Positions 43,174 through 51,864 of a DNA stretch of 64,000 bases are shown in pieces; the stretch's first letter is position 1; each line of letters starts with the position of its first letter. This DNA comes from Scytonema sp. UIC 10036 (GTDB lineage Bacteria; Cyanobacteriota; Cyanobacteriia; Cyanobacteriales; Nostocaceae): positions 56,375-120,374 of the forward strand of contig NZ_WJFC01000011.1 of NCBI RefSeq assembly GCF_009725235.1, in the 5' to 3' direction. Below the pieces are notes generated by a model. The model ran no database searches. It was not told the origin of the DNA and saw nothing but the letters and a program-made list of their open reading frames with translations. The position numbers were made by a program, and so were the translations under genes.

Positions 43174-44580
43174 TTAACGGCGGAAGAGGCGAACGAGCAA
43201 CGCAATTAAAAAAGGTGCGCTGAAAGCAATGCTCAAAACAAAGGCTGGCGATAGTAAAAAAGATAGGTCAGTGTAGGATTTGGGTGGAGGGTTATGAGCT
43301 GTAGCAACAGTGGCGGTGAGCCCGCTAATAGCTAGTCCAACACTTGCAATGGCAATTGTATTATCTAGGGCGCGATCGCTTTTAGTTTGCTCTAGGTTGA
43401 TGATGCCTTGGATGGTGCTATTTAGGTTTTCTAATAGAGTGAATCCGGGGCTTAGATTTTCATAGTCAGCCTCGATTTGTCGCTGATATTTTTGAGCATA
43501 AATATCACTATCACTAAAAAATTTTAGACAATCTAAATTGCTACCCGGATATTTTTTCAGCATTGCATCTAAACGATATTTATAATTCCCTAAATTGACT
43601 TTAATTGTACGCCGTTGATTTTCTAGATAGTTTAATGCAATAGTATAATCAGCAAGATTAATTAAGTTATCAGTTAGAATCTTTTGAAGTTGATTTAGCT
43701 TCAGTTTATTAGTTTGCAATTGTCTAGATAAATAACTGGTTAGATTAATTGAGGGTTGAATTTCAATATATTCTTTTTTTAGAAGATATTTTTGATGGCG
43801 ACTTTGATAGTATGACCAAACTACTTTATGGCGATATTGAAATAAGCGCAGCAAATCATAATAGACACTGTTTAATTTTTGTCTCATTTCATCTGGAGAT
43901 TGATCGTCAGGGAATAACCAAATTAAAACGTGATGATTCTCTCTCCTAAACTTCTCCCAAAATTCTTTACCTGTTAATCCCACATTTTCTGGGCAGTACC
44001 ACAACTCAAAGATGGTTCCTCCGAACCATTGACCTTTGCCTATAAAATCTCTGTCCCAGTTGTAGTTTTTAACTAGCTGGATGTAGCAGTTTTTTGCAAT
44101 TTTCTCAATTTCAGAATCGGACTTCTTCTCTGTTAGCTTTCCCCAAGCTAACCAGGTTTGTCCAAGTGTACCTACCTCATAAGAGATTTGTTTTTCAATT
44201 TCCTGTTTTAGTTTTAGGAAAGGTTCGTCATCAAGTTCTTGTTCGCTATCATTGGGTCTACCGTTAGCATCTTCTTTACCGGAATAGTCAACCTGGAGGG
44301 CATAAGTGTCACCGAGTTTCAGGGGATAGTAGTAGCCATCTAACGGAGATTGAAATTCTTTCCTTCGAGTTTCTAGTAACTCAATAACATCAGCGTCAGT
44401 ATTTTTATGCTTCTGGATTTGTTTGTATTTTTCCTCAAAGCTTTCCTCATCCAGAGCGTTGTATATTTTATGACAAAAGTCCCGACAGTTTTGATCGATT
44501 TTCAATTCATCTTGACCCAAACCATCTTTTAAGTCATAAAGGAATAAATCAATACTGGGATAAATAATCTTGTCAGACAT
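43174..44580 (-). CDS. CATRA-like conflict-system protein with C-terminal membrane helices
   Basis: A 468-residue protein. The N-terminal part is a soluble alpha/beta domain (YPSIDLFLYDLKDGLG ... WFGGTIFELWYCPENVGLTG). The middle is long helices (LNQLQKILTDNLINLADYTI, LENQRRTIKVNLGNYKYRLD). The end has two membrane segments around residues 410-428 (AIASVGLAISGLTATVAT) and 443-465 (LSPAFVLSIAFSAPFLIALL). The arrangement of helices before two terminal TM segments recalls CorA-like channels. It follows a small protein and a TPR-CHAT protease on the same strand. I recall this trio as the CATRA (caspase/TPR-associated) type of predicted conflict system; that name was not checked by search. Confidence 0.65.
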   Translation of the reverse strand: MSDKIIYPSIDLFLYDLKDGLGQDELKIDQNCRDFCHKIYNALDEESFEEKYKQIQKHKNTDADVIELLETRRKEFQSPLDGYYYPLKLGDTYALQVDYSGKEDANGRPNDSEQELDDEPFLKLKQEIEKQISYEVGTLGQTWLAWGKLTEKKSDSEIEKIAKNCYIQLVKNYNWDRDFIGKGQWFGGTIFELWYCPENVGLTGKEFWEKFRRENHHVLIWLFPDDQSPDEMRQKLNSVYYDLLRLFQYRHKVVWSYYQSRHQKYLLKKEYIEIQPSINLTSYLSRQLQTNKLKLNQLQKILTDNLINLADYTIALNYLENQRRTIKVNLGNYKYRLDAMLKKYPGSNLDCLKFFSDSDIYAQKYQRQIEADYENLSPGFTLLENLNSTIQGIINLEQTKSDRALDNTIAIASVGLAISGLTATVATAHNPPPKSYTDLSFLLSPAFVLSIAFSAPFLIALLVRLFRR

Positions 44581-45359
44581 TTTAGGCGCTTCAATACTTG
44601 TTATACTGAATTAACAACTTGTTAAAGGCAACAGGGAACAGGGGTCTATATTCTAGCTTTTCCATATTTTTAATAAAAGCAGTAATACTTCGACTATAAA
44701 GCAATAAGACTTCTACTATATAGCTCGAATAAAAGAAATCTTGAGCTTCTTAAGTACCTGTTATGTTAACTTCCTAGCTAATAAAAAATAAGTTAACCAG
44801 CATTCAATGAAAAGACGGGTATTTAGAACTGGATAATCGTTTTTAGATAAAGGCTTAAGAATGCCTTTGACGATGTTTGGAAATGAATTTATAACCACAA
44901 ACAAAAGTTTTAAATTAGATTAGCCAAAATTATAACATATTTTTGTCTGGCAATTGCAATTTTTTATTAATATTTTAAACTGTCTGGAAAACACCAGTAT
45001 TTTTAGAAATTAATAGACTACAATTTAAGTGTTAAAAATGTAAAAAACTATTTAGTGAAAATCTAGATTTTGTTAGAAAGAAAAGAACTTATACAAAAAG
45101 ACTAGGTAACAAGACAACACAGAAATTGTTAGAAACAGATATACATAGTGTACCATCATCATAAATATTGACGATAGAAGAACTAGAAAGAATGTTAAAA
45201 GATGCATCTGAAGAATTCTCCGATGCGACGAAGCAATCGAAATTAATACTTTCCCAATAGCTGCTCTTATTAAAAAGCTAGAACAATAGCTTGCCTCTGC
45301 CTCCCTGTTCCCTTTAGCAAATTGTTAATACAGTATAACAAGTACTGAAGACGCACACT
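44581..45359. other. intergenic within the CATRA-like locus
   Basis: About 780 AT-rich bases between the membrane protein and the small protein gene. A short scrap at about 45171-45260 reads TIEELERMLKDASEEFSDAT in one forward frame, with no start or full gene. I see no RNA gene or strong terminator. The two genes may therefore have separate promoters. Confidence 0.4.
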
Positions 45360-45773
45360 TTATTTTCTCCCAGTGATAGACTGCCAAATCCGTTTTAGGA
45401 TAGTAGGGTTTGCAGCTTGTTGAGCAGTAGATACTGAGTTATTGGAACTAAAAGTATCAATAGCAGTATTGGTCAATTCTTTGCTAGGTTCGCTGGGTAG
45501 GGGGAGTAGAGGCAAAGCTTTATTACGTTCACCAACTTCGCTTTCAAGGACTGCAAGCTCTTCTTGGTAAGCTTTATCTAAAGGTTCATAACTTTCGGCG
45601 ATCGCATCCAAGTTACCAAGATTCGTTGGATCGGCAGCGAGGGCTTTGCCGATTTCATTTAACTTGCCTTGGATATTGGCAGGTAAAGGCTCATCTAGCT
45701 GATTTAGAGCAGTCAGGAAGGCTGTAAGAGTAATTATGTCGTTAGGTTTCATAAGCCGATCAATTATACCCAC
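45360..45773 (-). CDS. small conflict-system-associated protein (CATASP-like)
   Basis: A 137-residue protein: N-terminal helices (PNDIITLTAFLTALNQLDEP, IQGKLNEIGKALAAD), a coiled segment (YQEELAVLESEVGERNKALP), and a low-complexity Ser/Thr/Asn stretch ending in a basic tail (LKRIWQSITGRK). It overlaps the end of the TPR-CHAT gene by 14 nt, so the two are translationally coupled. It may be the substrate or regulator of the protease; I recall a small protein (CATASP) in that position in CATRA systems. That match is from memory only. Confidence 0.6.
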   Translation of the reverse strand: MGIIDRLMKPNDIITLTAFLTALNQLDEPLPANIQGKLNEIGKALAADPTNLGNLDAIAESYEPLDKAYQEELAVLESEVGERNKALPLLPLPSEPSKELTNTAIDTFSSNNSVSTAQQAANPTILKRIWQSITGRK

Positions 45774-48700
45774 TAGTAATAGTAAAAGCTGCCCAATAAT
45801 AAGGGTCGCTAAAGCGCTTCTGTTTCTTCTGAGATAAGTTCATTTTACTGTATTGGTCTAGCTTCCTTCTAAGGAAGGGACGAAGAGGCTTGTCATCTGG
45901 TGATAGTTGGGCAAATATTATTTTATACAGCCTTTCGAGTTTTCGATCTGTTAAATTTCGTAGCCATTTTGTTGCTTTTGCGAGAGAAATAGATGGTGAC
46001 TTGCCTTTTTTCATCTGCCAGTAACAATAAATCATCAGCAAGCTACTAGCATCATCGGTCACAGTCCACAAGGTACTGATAACATAGCGGACATGCTGAT
46101 AGAGAAAGGCACTGATTAAGCCAACATATTCTTCGGTAATAGTTTGGTTACCAGTGATAGCAGTTTCACAAGCTGAAAGGCTGACTAACTGATATCCGCT
46201 AAGGTTGATGTTGCAAATTTCTTCTAGTGTTAGGTAATCTTCACCACTAAGAGCAAGAGCAGATTGTTTGGGATGTTGGGAATCATAGCTCCCATGTCCG
46301 GTAAAGTGAAAGATACTGTACCCATTGGTTAAGGCATCTTTCACTGCTATTTTTGTCGCTTCTTGACCAGAAATCCGTTTGGGGGTGGGATGATTAAATA
46401 GCTGAGTAATTGCAGCAGATTCAATTTCCGCATGGGGGAGAAGATAAAAACCTTTACTGTCTGGATGTTCTACACTCAGGAGACTCCTCTCAATCCTAGC
46501 CTCTTTCCCTAGAAGATTAATGCCAAGTTGGGCGCAGGGAAGATAGGTAATGGTAAACGTTTCAGGAAACAAGACATGGAGGGGGAAGCGGTGCAAGTCA
46601 CGGTGGGGAATCAGGATTAGTTTGCCGATATTGTTAAGTTGAGATAAGATAGTGGGTATATTCAGAATTTTCCCCAATCGAGTAATCATTTCCGGAAGCA
46701 GATCGCGCCAGCTATTTGTGATTCCTCCTTCCTGTTTGTTACCCTTGCGATACTCGCTATATAGTTGATTCCACTCTTTGTCCCAGTCTTCAAATTCCTG
46801 TAAGCGTTGCATTGGAATGGGTAGTTCTTCAGGGTTCGTTGGTGGGGAAAAAGTGATGAGTATCGGCTTTGGAGCGTCGTGTTTGATAATGAACGTAGTG
46901 AGGGCAGCAGGGCTAAGATGCCAGTAAACAAGGGCTGTTGTGGAATTTGCTAGTTGCTGAATCCTATCCCAGCTGGGTGTTGGAAATTCTTCGCTCCAGC
47001 CAGAGAGGAGCCAAGTCAAGCAGGCATTTTTACCCTCTTCTGCGGTTTCCAGTGCTTTCACTAGCTGATTCAACTGAGCATATAAATCAACAGTTAACTG
47101 GTTAAAGCCCACAAACTTGCGGGCAAGCTGTTTTTTCTTACCAGGATGCTTGGACTCAGCTAGCAAGCGCCGCAACAGATCTGCTCCAATGCGCTGTAAT
47201 TCTTCGGCTTTCTCTATTTCCTCCCAGTTTAAATAGATACAATACAAATCTTGCAAAACTTCAAGATACCGCTCACCCAGCTTGGGATTGTTTTCCAGAA
47301 ATTTCAGTGCTTTTTCGTAATTTTTTTTTGCTTTGTGCCAATAATCACGTTTTCTCTGATTCCGTCCTTCTCGGTTGTAAACTTTACCAATGGAGTGATG
47401 CAAAACTCCGCAACCTTCTTGATAGTAGTCACCGATTTCTGGCCTAAGAGCTTTTAGCCCGTCAGTCCAGTTTTTTATTGCTAACTTGTAACTCTTACCT
47501 GAGTTAATGATTGCCCACCCCAGATTATGCCAAGCTCGCCAGTATTGTTTTTTACTATAGTATATGGACTCTCTATAGGCTGCGATCGCCTCTGAGTAAC
47601 GTACTAAACTCACTAGCGCTAAACCTTTGCCATTTAAGGCATAGTAATTTTTGGGAGCTAAGGTTAACGTACACTCATAAGAGCCAAGAGCCTCTAAATG
47701 ATGATTTAGGCGCAATAATACCTTGCTGCGGCTGTACCAAGCTTCTTTATAATTGGGGTCTATTTTTACAGCTTCATTGTAGCTGTCAAAGGCATCTTCC
47801 AAGTCCCCTAAGTCTTCCAGTAGGTTGCCAAGTTCGTACCAGGCTTCTGTGTCATCAGGAGCAAATTCTATGGCTTTGTCATAGTTGTCAATTGCCTCTT
47901 CTAAGCGACCTAAATGCTTGAGCGCAAGACCTCTGCATTTCCAAGCTTCTGCGTAGCCTGGGCTAATTTCTATGGCTTTATCGTAACTGTCAATTGCCTT
48001 TTCCACCTGACCTAAATTGATTAATGTTTTGCCGTGATAAAACCAGTTCTCTGCGTTTTTAGGTTTGATTTTTAGAACTTTTTCCCAGCTAGTAAGCGTA
48101 AATTCAAAGCGCTTTAATCTATTTAGTTCAAATATTGCATAGCTACGTCTACGCCAAGCATCTTCATAGTCAGGGTTAATTTCTATAGCTTGGTCATAAC
48201 TATCAACTGCCTCCTCCAAGTGTTTTAAACTCACCAAGGTAATACCATAATACATCCAAGCTTTATAGGAATCAGGTTTGAGCTTAACCGCTTTGTCTAT
48301 ACTAGCAAGTGCCTGTTCATGGCGACCCAAGCTTGCTAGGGAAATGCCATGATACATCCAAGCTTCATGGGAATCAGGTTTGAGCTTAACTGCTTTGTCT
48401 ATACTAGCAAGTGCCTGTTCATGGCGACCCAAGCTTGCTAGGGAAATGCCATGATACATCCAAGCTTCATGGGAATCAGGTTTGAGCTTAACTGCTTTGT
48501 CTATACTAGCAAGTGCCTGTTCATGGCGACCCAAGCTTGCTAGGGAAATGCCATGATACATCCAAGCTTCATGGGAATCAGGTTTGAGCTTAACTGCTTT
48601 GTCTATACTAGCAAGTGCCTGTTCATGGCGACCCAAGCTTGCTAGGGAAATGCCATGATACATCCAAGCTTCATGGGAATCAGGTTTGAGCTTAACCGCT

Positions 48701-49101
48701 TTGTCTATACTAGCAAGTGCCTGTTCGTACTGTTGTAATTCAGCGAAGGCAATGCATTGACCTCGCAAATCTTCATAATCATTGGGCTTAATTGCAATTA
48801 CTCTGTCAAAATCAGTTTTAGCATTGTCGTTCTGATTCAACTCTTTATAAGCCAAACCTCGCAGCGCCAATGCTGGAATATAATCTTTGTGAATTTCCAG
48901 TGCTTGATTTAGATATTTAACTGACTCATGGTGGTCATATAGCTTATGGCAAGCTAAAGCCAATTTATACAAAACCTGCGGATTTTGGGCTTCCATCTTA
49001 ACTACTTGCTGAAAGATCCCTAAAGCTACTTGGTAGTGTCCCCGAAATAATAGCTCGTGTCCTTGCTGTAGTAGGGCTTCTATGCCAGTGTTCTGCGTCA
49101 T
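45760..49101 (-). CDS. TPR-CHAT caspase-like protease
   Basis: A 1113-residue protein. Residues about 10-590 are TPR repeats; at 125-280 four or five units are almost identical (ASLGRHEQALASIDKAVKLK). After a helical linker, the CHAT caspase-like protease spans about 790-1113. The catalytic histidine is H936 in IFHFTGHGSYDS and the cysteine is C978 in VSLSACETAITG. The fold matches separase/caspase peptidases such as the Csx29 component of type III-E CRISPR. It has no membrane segment. It overlaps the next gene by 14 nt. Such proteins act as proteolytic effectors after a TPR-sensed trigger; the trigger here is unknown. Confidence 0.9.
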   Translation of the reverse strand: MTQNTGIEALLQQGHELLFRGHYQVALGIFQQVVKMEAQNPQVLYKLALACHKLYDHHESVKYLNQALEIHKDYIPALALRGLAYKELNQNDNAKTDFDRVIAIKPNDYEDLRGQCIAFAELQQYEQALASIDKAVKLKPDSHEAWMYHGISLASLGRHEQALASIDKAVKLKPDSHEAWMYHGISLASLGRHEQALASIDKAVKLKPDSHEAWMYHGISLASLGRHEQALASIDKAVKLKPDSHEAWMYHGISLASLGRHEQALASIDKAVKLKPDSYKAWMYYGITLVSLKHLEEAVDSYDQAIEINPDYEDAWRRRSYAIFELNRLKRFEFTLTSWEKVLKIKPKNAENWFYHGKTLINLGQVEKAIDSYDKAIEISPGYAEAWKCRGLALKHLGRLEEAIDNYDKAIEFAPDDTEAWYELGNLLEDLGDLEDAFDSYNEAVKIDPNYKEAWYSRSKVLLRLNHHLEALGSYECTLTLAPKNYYALNGKGLALVSLVRYSEAIAAYRESIYYSKKQYWRAWHNLGWAIINSGKSYKLAIKNWTDGLKALRPEIGDYYQEGCGVLHHSIGKVYNREGRNQRKRDYWHKAKKNYEKALKFLENNPKLGERYLEVLQDLYCIYLNWEEIEKAEELQRIGADLLRRLLAESKHPGKKKQLARKFVGFNQLTVDLYAQLNQLVKALETAEEGKNACLTWLLSGWSEEFPTPSWDRIQQLANSTTALVYWHLSPAALTTFIIKHDAPKPILITFSPPTNPEELPIPMQRLQEFEDWDKEWNQLYSEYRKGNKQEGGITNSWRDLLPEMITRLGKILNIPTILSQLNNIGKLILIPHRDLHRFPLHVLFPETFTITYLPCAQLGINLLGKEARIERSLLSVEHPDSKGFYLLPHAEIESAAITQLFNHPTPKRISGQEATKIAVKDALTNGYSIFHFTGHGSYDSQHPKQSALALSGEDYLTLEEICNINLSGYQLVSLSACETAITGNQTITEEYVGLISAFLYQHVRYVISTLWTVTDDASSLLMIYCYWQMKKGKSPSISLAKATKWLRNLTDRKLERLYKIIFAQLSPDDKPLRPFLRRKLDQYSKMNLSQKKQKRFSDPYYWAAFTITSGYN
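48262..48730. repeat. near-identical 102-bp tandem repeats in the TPR region
   Basis: The unit containing TGGCGACCCAAGCTTGCTAG recurs at 102-base spacing four times within the TPR-CHAT gene (starting near 48321, 48423, 48525 and 48627), with only occasional single-base differences (AACTGC or AACCGC). A partial unit flanks each end. Each encodes one 34-residue TPR. Such near-identity at DNA level means recent duplication or ongoing homogenisation. Confidence 0.92.
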
Positions 49102-50280
49102 CTACAAGAATCTGATTCTGCTATCAGTGACAATTTAAGATCGTGAACAATTTGTCAATAAGCAACAGTACTTACAATGTTACTGAGATCGGGGTAGAAA
49201 ACACAATTGTTAAGCAGGCAACCATGCCATATTTAGAAGCATCATTCACTCTGACCCTAAAAAGCCAGTATAAACTTAAATTTGATACTCCATCAGTTGG
49301 CTGATTTACAGCTTAATTACTATTGACAAAACTGATTTTATTATAACCTGTTACAAATTGGTTTATTTTAAATTGCCATAAAGATGTTCTCCTTTATATA
49401 TTGCCTGCTTATTTTGGCACAGTCCCCCTAAATACTGCTATATTGTCCGTGCTCTGATGTTGATTAACGCAGGCGCTCGCCATCACATCAAAGACTGCTT
49501 AACTTTAAACTGTCTTTTTCAATGCAAGAAGCGTTGTTCTACAGTTTGAATCGCCGGAACCCTCATTTAGCAAAACCTTGATGGGTAGCGCTCTCATTTC
49601 TCTTCGCTCTCGCTTTTTACAAAACTTCACCCCCCACCTGATTAAGGTGGGTTGTTCATCCATAAACATCCTGACTAAAAGAGCTAGATAATGGTCTGTG
49701 GTATCGCAAAGTGCCTTTTAGCTGCTCATTCATATATATACGGAAGTTAGGGCAGATTTTTAGGCAGTCACTAGTATATTACTTATATTTCTATAAATTG
49801 TATTAATTATTACTTGTATACTGATTTGATAAACCCTTGTAGATAAGATTTTAGTTATAATTGTTAAAAACGATTCTAGAAGCAAATCATAAGACATTTT
49901 AAAAATAGTCAATTCTACCGCCTAATAATTTAAAGCGCCTTCCTGCTCATCCTAGGAGAGACTTTTTATTGCAGATATGGGGGATTTGTGGCTTTACCCA
50001 TAACTTTTCCGTCACGTTTTGACTTATATACGTTAATTCCAGCGAAACCCTTTCAAAATCTGAATACTCCCTTCGCTCTAGAAGATTACCAAGTTTGTTT
50101 TATAAAAAAGGCAAAAGTAATACAAAGAAAAGCTCTGGTTTCGAGAATTAATTACTCCCTTGCGGGGATTAGCTACAACATAGGAAGGGGAGAAGCTAAA
50201 TCGCTCTTCTACCCTACACCTGAAACACTCTACGCTAAGTATAAAAAGGTTGATTATATGGTTGGTATTACTACCTTTTC
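49102..50280. other. intergenic between the conflict module and hypD
   Basis: Nearly 1.2 kb. A hairpin CCCACC-loop-GGTGGG at 49633-49651 could be a terminator or repeat. A 114-codon plus-strand frame from 49988 overlaps the end of hypD and looks like a chance frame. The promoter of the TPR-CHAT gene should lie in 49102-49500. I find no CRISPR array, tRNA or transposase. Confidence 0.5.
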
Positions 50281-51408
50281 TTACTCTACCATCTCTTTCC
50301 CAGCCATCTTTGAAAAACGACCATACTTGTAATATGCCGCACAAGCACCTTCAGAAGACACCATGCAAGTCCCAATAGGTGTTTCTGGAGTGCAAGCCGT
50401 GCCAAATACTTTACATTGCCAAGGCTTTAAAACTCCTTTAAGGATTTCCCCACACTGACAAGCCTTATGGTCAGCAACTTTAAGATTTGGGATAGGAAAT
50501 TTTAATTCTGCATCAAATTGAGCATAGTCGGAACGAATTTTTAAGCCAGAATAAGGTAGATCTCCTAACCCACGCCACTCAAAATTTTCTCGCACTTCAA
50601 AAACTTTATTCATTGCTGCGATCGCAACATGATTACCTGTTTTTTCTACCAAGCGATTATATTGATTTTCTACTTCACAACGATTTTCTACAATTTGTTG
50701 TAACAGCATCCAAACGGATTGAAAAATATCTAAAGGTTCAAATCCAGAAATCACAATTGGTTTATAATACTCTTGGGAAATAAACTGATAAGGGTCAGTT
50801 CCTATAACCATACTGACATGACCGGGACCGATAAAACCATCAAGTTGTAAATCTGGATTATCCAATAATGCTTTAAGAGCGGGAATCACAAGGACGTGAT
50901 TGCAAAACATACTAAAGTTATTAATTTCTTCAGCGGCTGCTTGCAAGAGAGTCAAAGCTGTGCTGGGAGCAGTTGTTTCAAAGCCTAAAGCAAAGAAAAC
51001 AATCTCTCGCTCCGGGTTTTCCCTCGCAATTTGTAAACTGTCTAAAGGCGAATAAACCATGCGGATATCCGCGCCTTGTGCTTTGGCTTGCAACAAACTC
51101 GCTTTTGAACCGGGAACTCGCATTGTATCGCCAAAGGTTGCTAAGATGACATTGGGATTTTGGCTGATAGCAATGGCATCATCCAGCCTTCCCTTTGGCA
51201 TTACACAAACAGGACAACCAGGACCGTGAATTAATTCAATATTTTTAGGTAAGATGTCCTCAATACCATATTTAAAAATAGAATGAGTATGCCCGCCACA
51301 GATTTCCATAATTTTGACGGGATCTTTTAGCTGTTGCGATAATTTTTCAATTTGTTTGAGTAAAGATAACGCTTTTTGCGGTTCTCGAAATTCGTCAACG
51401 TATTTCAT
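50281..51408 (-). CDS. hypD: hydrogenase maturation protein HypD
   Basis: A 375-residue iron-sulfur protein that, with HypC, holds the Fe on which the CO and CN ligands are assembled. Signature segments are present: IMEICGGHTHSIFKYG, LIHGPGCPVCVMPKGRLDDA, FFALGFETTAPSTALTL, and VADHKACQCGEILKGVLKPW with the C-terminal FeS cysteines (FGTACTPETPIGTCMVSSEG). It follows hypC with an STRR array in between. By length and motifs it is intact. Confidence 0.95.
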   Translation of the reverse strand: MKYVDEFREPQKALSLLKQIEKLSQQLKDPVKIMEICGGHTHSIFKYGIEDILPKNIELIHGPGCPVCVMPKGRLDDAIAISQNPNVILATFGDTMRVPGSKASLLQAKAQGADIRMVYSPLDSLQIARENPEREIVFFALGFETTAPSTALTLLQAAAEEINNFSMFCNHVLVIPALKALLDNPDLQLDGFIGPGHVSMVIGTDPYQFISQEYYKPIVISGFEPLDIFQSVWMLLQQIVENRCEVENQYNRLVEKTGNHVAIAAMNKVFEVRENFEWRGLGDLPYSGLKIRSDYAQFDAELKFPIPNLKVADHKACQCGEILKGVLKPWQCKVFGTACTPETPIGTCMVSSEGACAAYYKYGRFSKMAGKEMVE

Positions 51409-51411
51409 AAG

Positions 51412-51500
51412 GGTTAGTTGTTGGTTGTTGGTTGTTAGTTGTTGGTTGTTGGTTGTTGGTTGTTATTAGCAGCTACTAACCACTAACCACTAACCACTAA
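51412..51500. repeat. STRR array between hypC and hypD
   Basis: Heptamers of TTGTTGG/TAGTTGT on one side and ACTAACC/CCACTAA on the other are partly complementary, so the transcript can fold into a hairpin. The array begins inside the final codons of hypC: the TAG stop at 51497-51499 belongs to a CCACTAA unit. Confidence 0.9.
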
Positions 51501-51748
51501 CTATTAACAAAATTTGCTAGTTCTTCTAAGAGTTGGATTGTTTGGGCTGCTTCTTGTTCGTTAATTCTACTCATGGCAAAGCCAACGTGAACAAGTACCC
51601 AATCTCCAACACAGGATTCAATTGGATGCTGTTCGTTAACAACACAAGCAATATTGACTTGGCGCTTGACACCACCAACATTAACAACAGCTAATTTTTT
51701 CTCAATATCTGTGATTTCTGTGATTTGACCGGGGATTCCCAAACACAT
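51497..51748 (-). CDS. hypC: hydrogenase maturation chaperone HypC
   Basis: An 83-residue HypC/HupF-family protein. It begins MCLGIPGQITEITD, with the essential N-terminal cysteine at position 2, and contains VGDWVLVHVGFAMSRINEQE. HypC carries the Fe(CN)2CO group with HypD and delivers it to the large-subunit precursor. AGAGG lies 8 nt upstream. The stop codon is supplied by an STRR unit. It is between hypF and hypD in the usual operon order. Confidence 0.95.
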   Translation of the reverse strand: MCLGIPGQITEITDIEKKLAVVNVGGVKRQVNIACVVNEQHPIESCVGDWVLVHVGFAMSRINEQEAAQTIQLLEELANFVNS

Positions 51749-51768
51749 TTTGTTTTCCTCTAATAAGG

Positions 51769-51864
51769 TGAGTTGTTAGTTGTTAGTTATTAGTTGTTAG
51801 TTGTAATAAATAACCATCAACCACTAACCACTAACCACTAACCACTAACCACTAACCACTAACT
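51769..51864. repeat. STRR array between hypF and hypC
   Basis: TAGTTGT heptamers (51769-51805) face a run of CCACTAA heptamers (51818-51862), forming an imperfect hairpin. The last unit contains the stop codon of hypF (TAG at 51859-51861). Confidence 0.9.

Noticed and set aside
48262..48730. Regularly spaced identical repeats, considered as CRISPR
   Set aside because: The 102-base units abut without unique spacers and lie in frame in a TPR coding sequence.
49988..50332. A 114-codon plus-strand frame
   Set aside because: It overlaps the hypD 3' end, starts with GTG without a good ribosome-binding site, and shows no domain.
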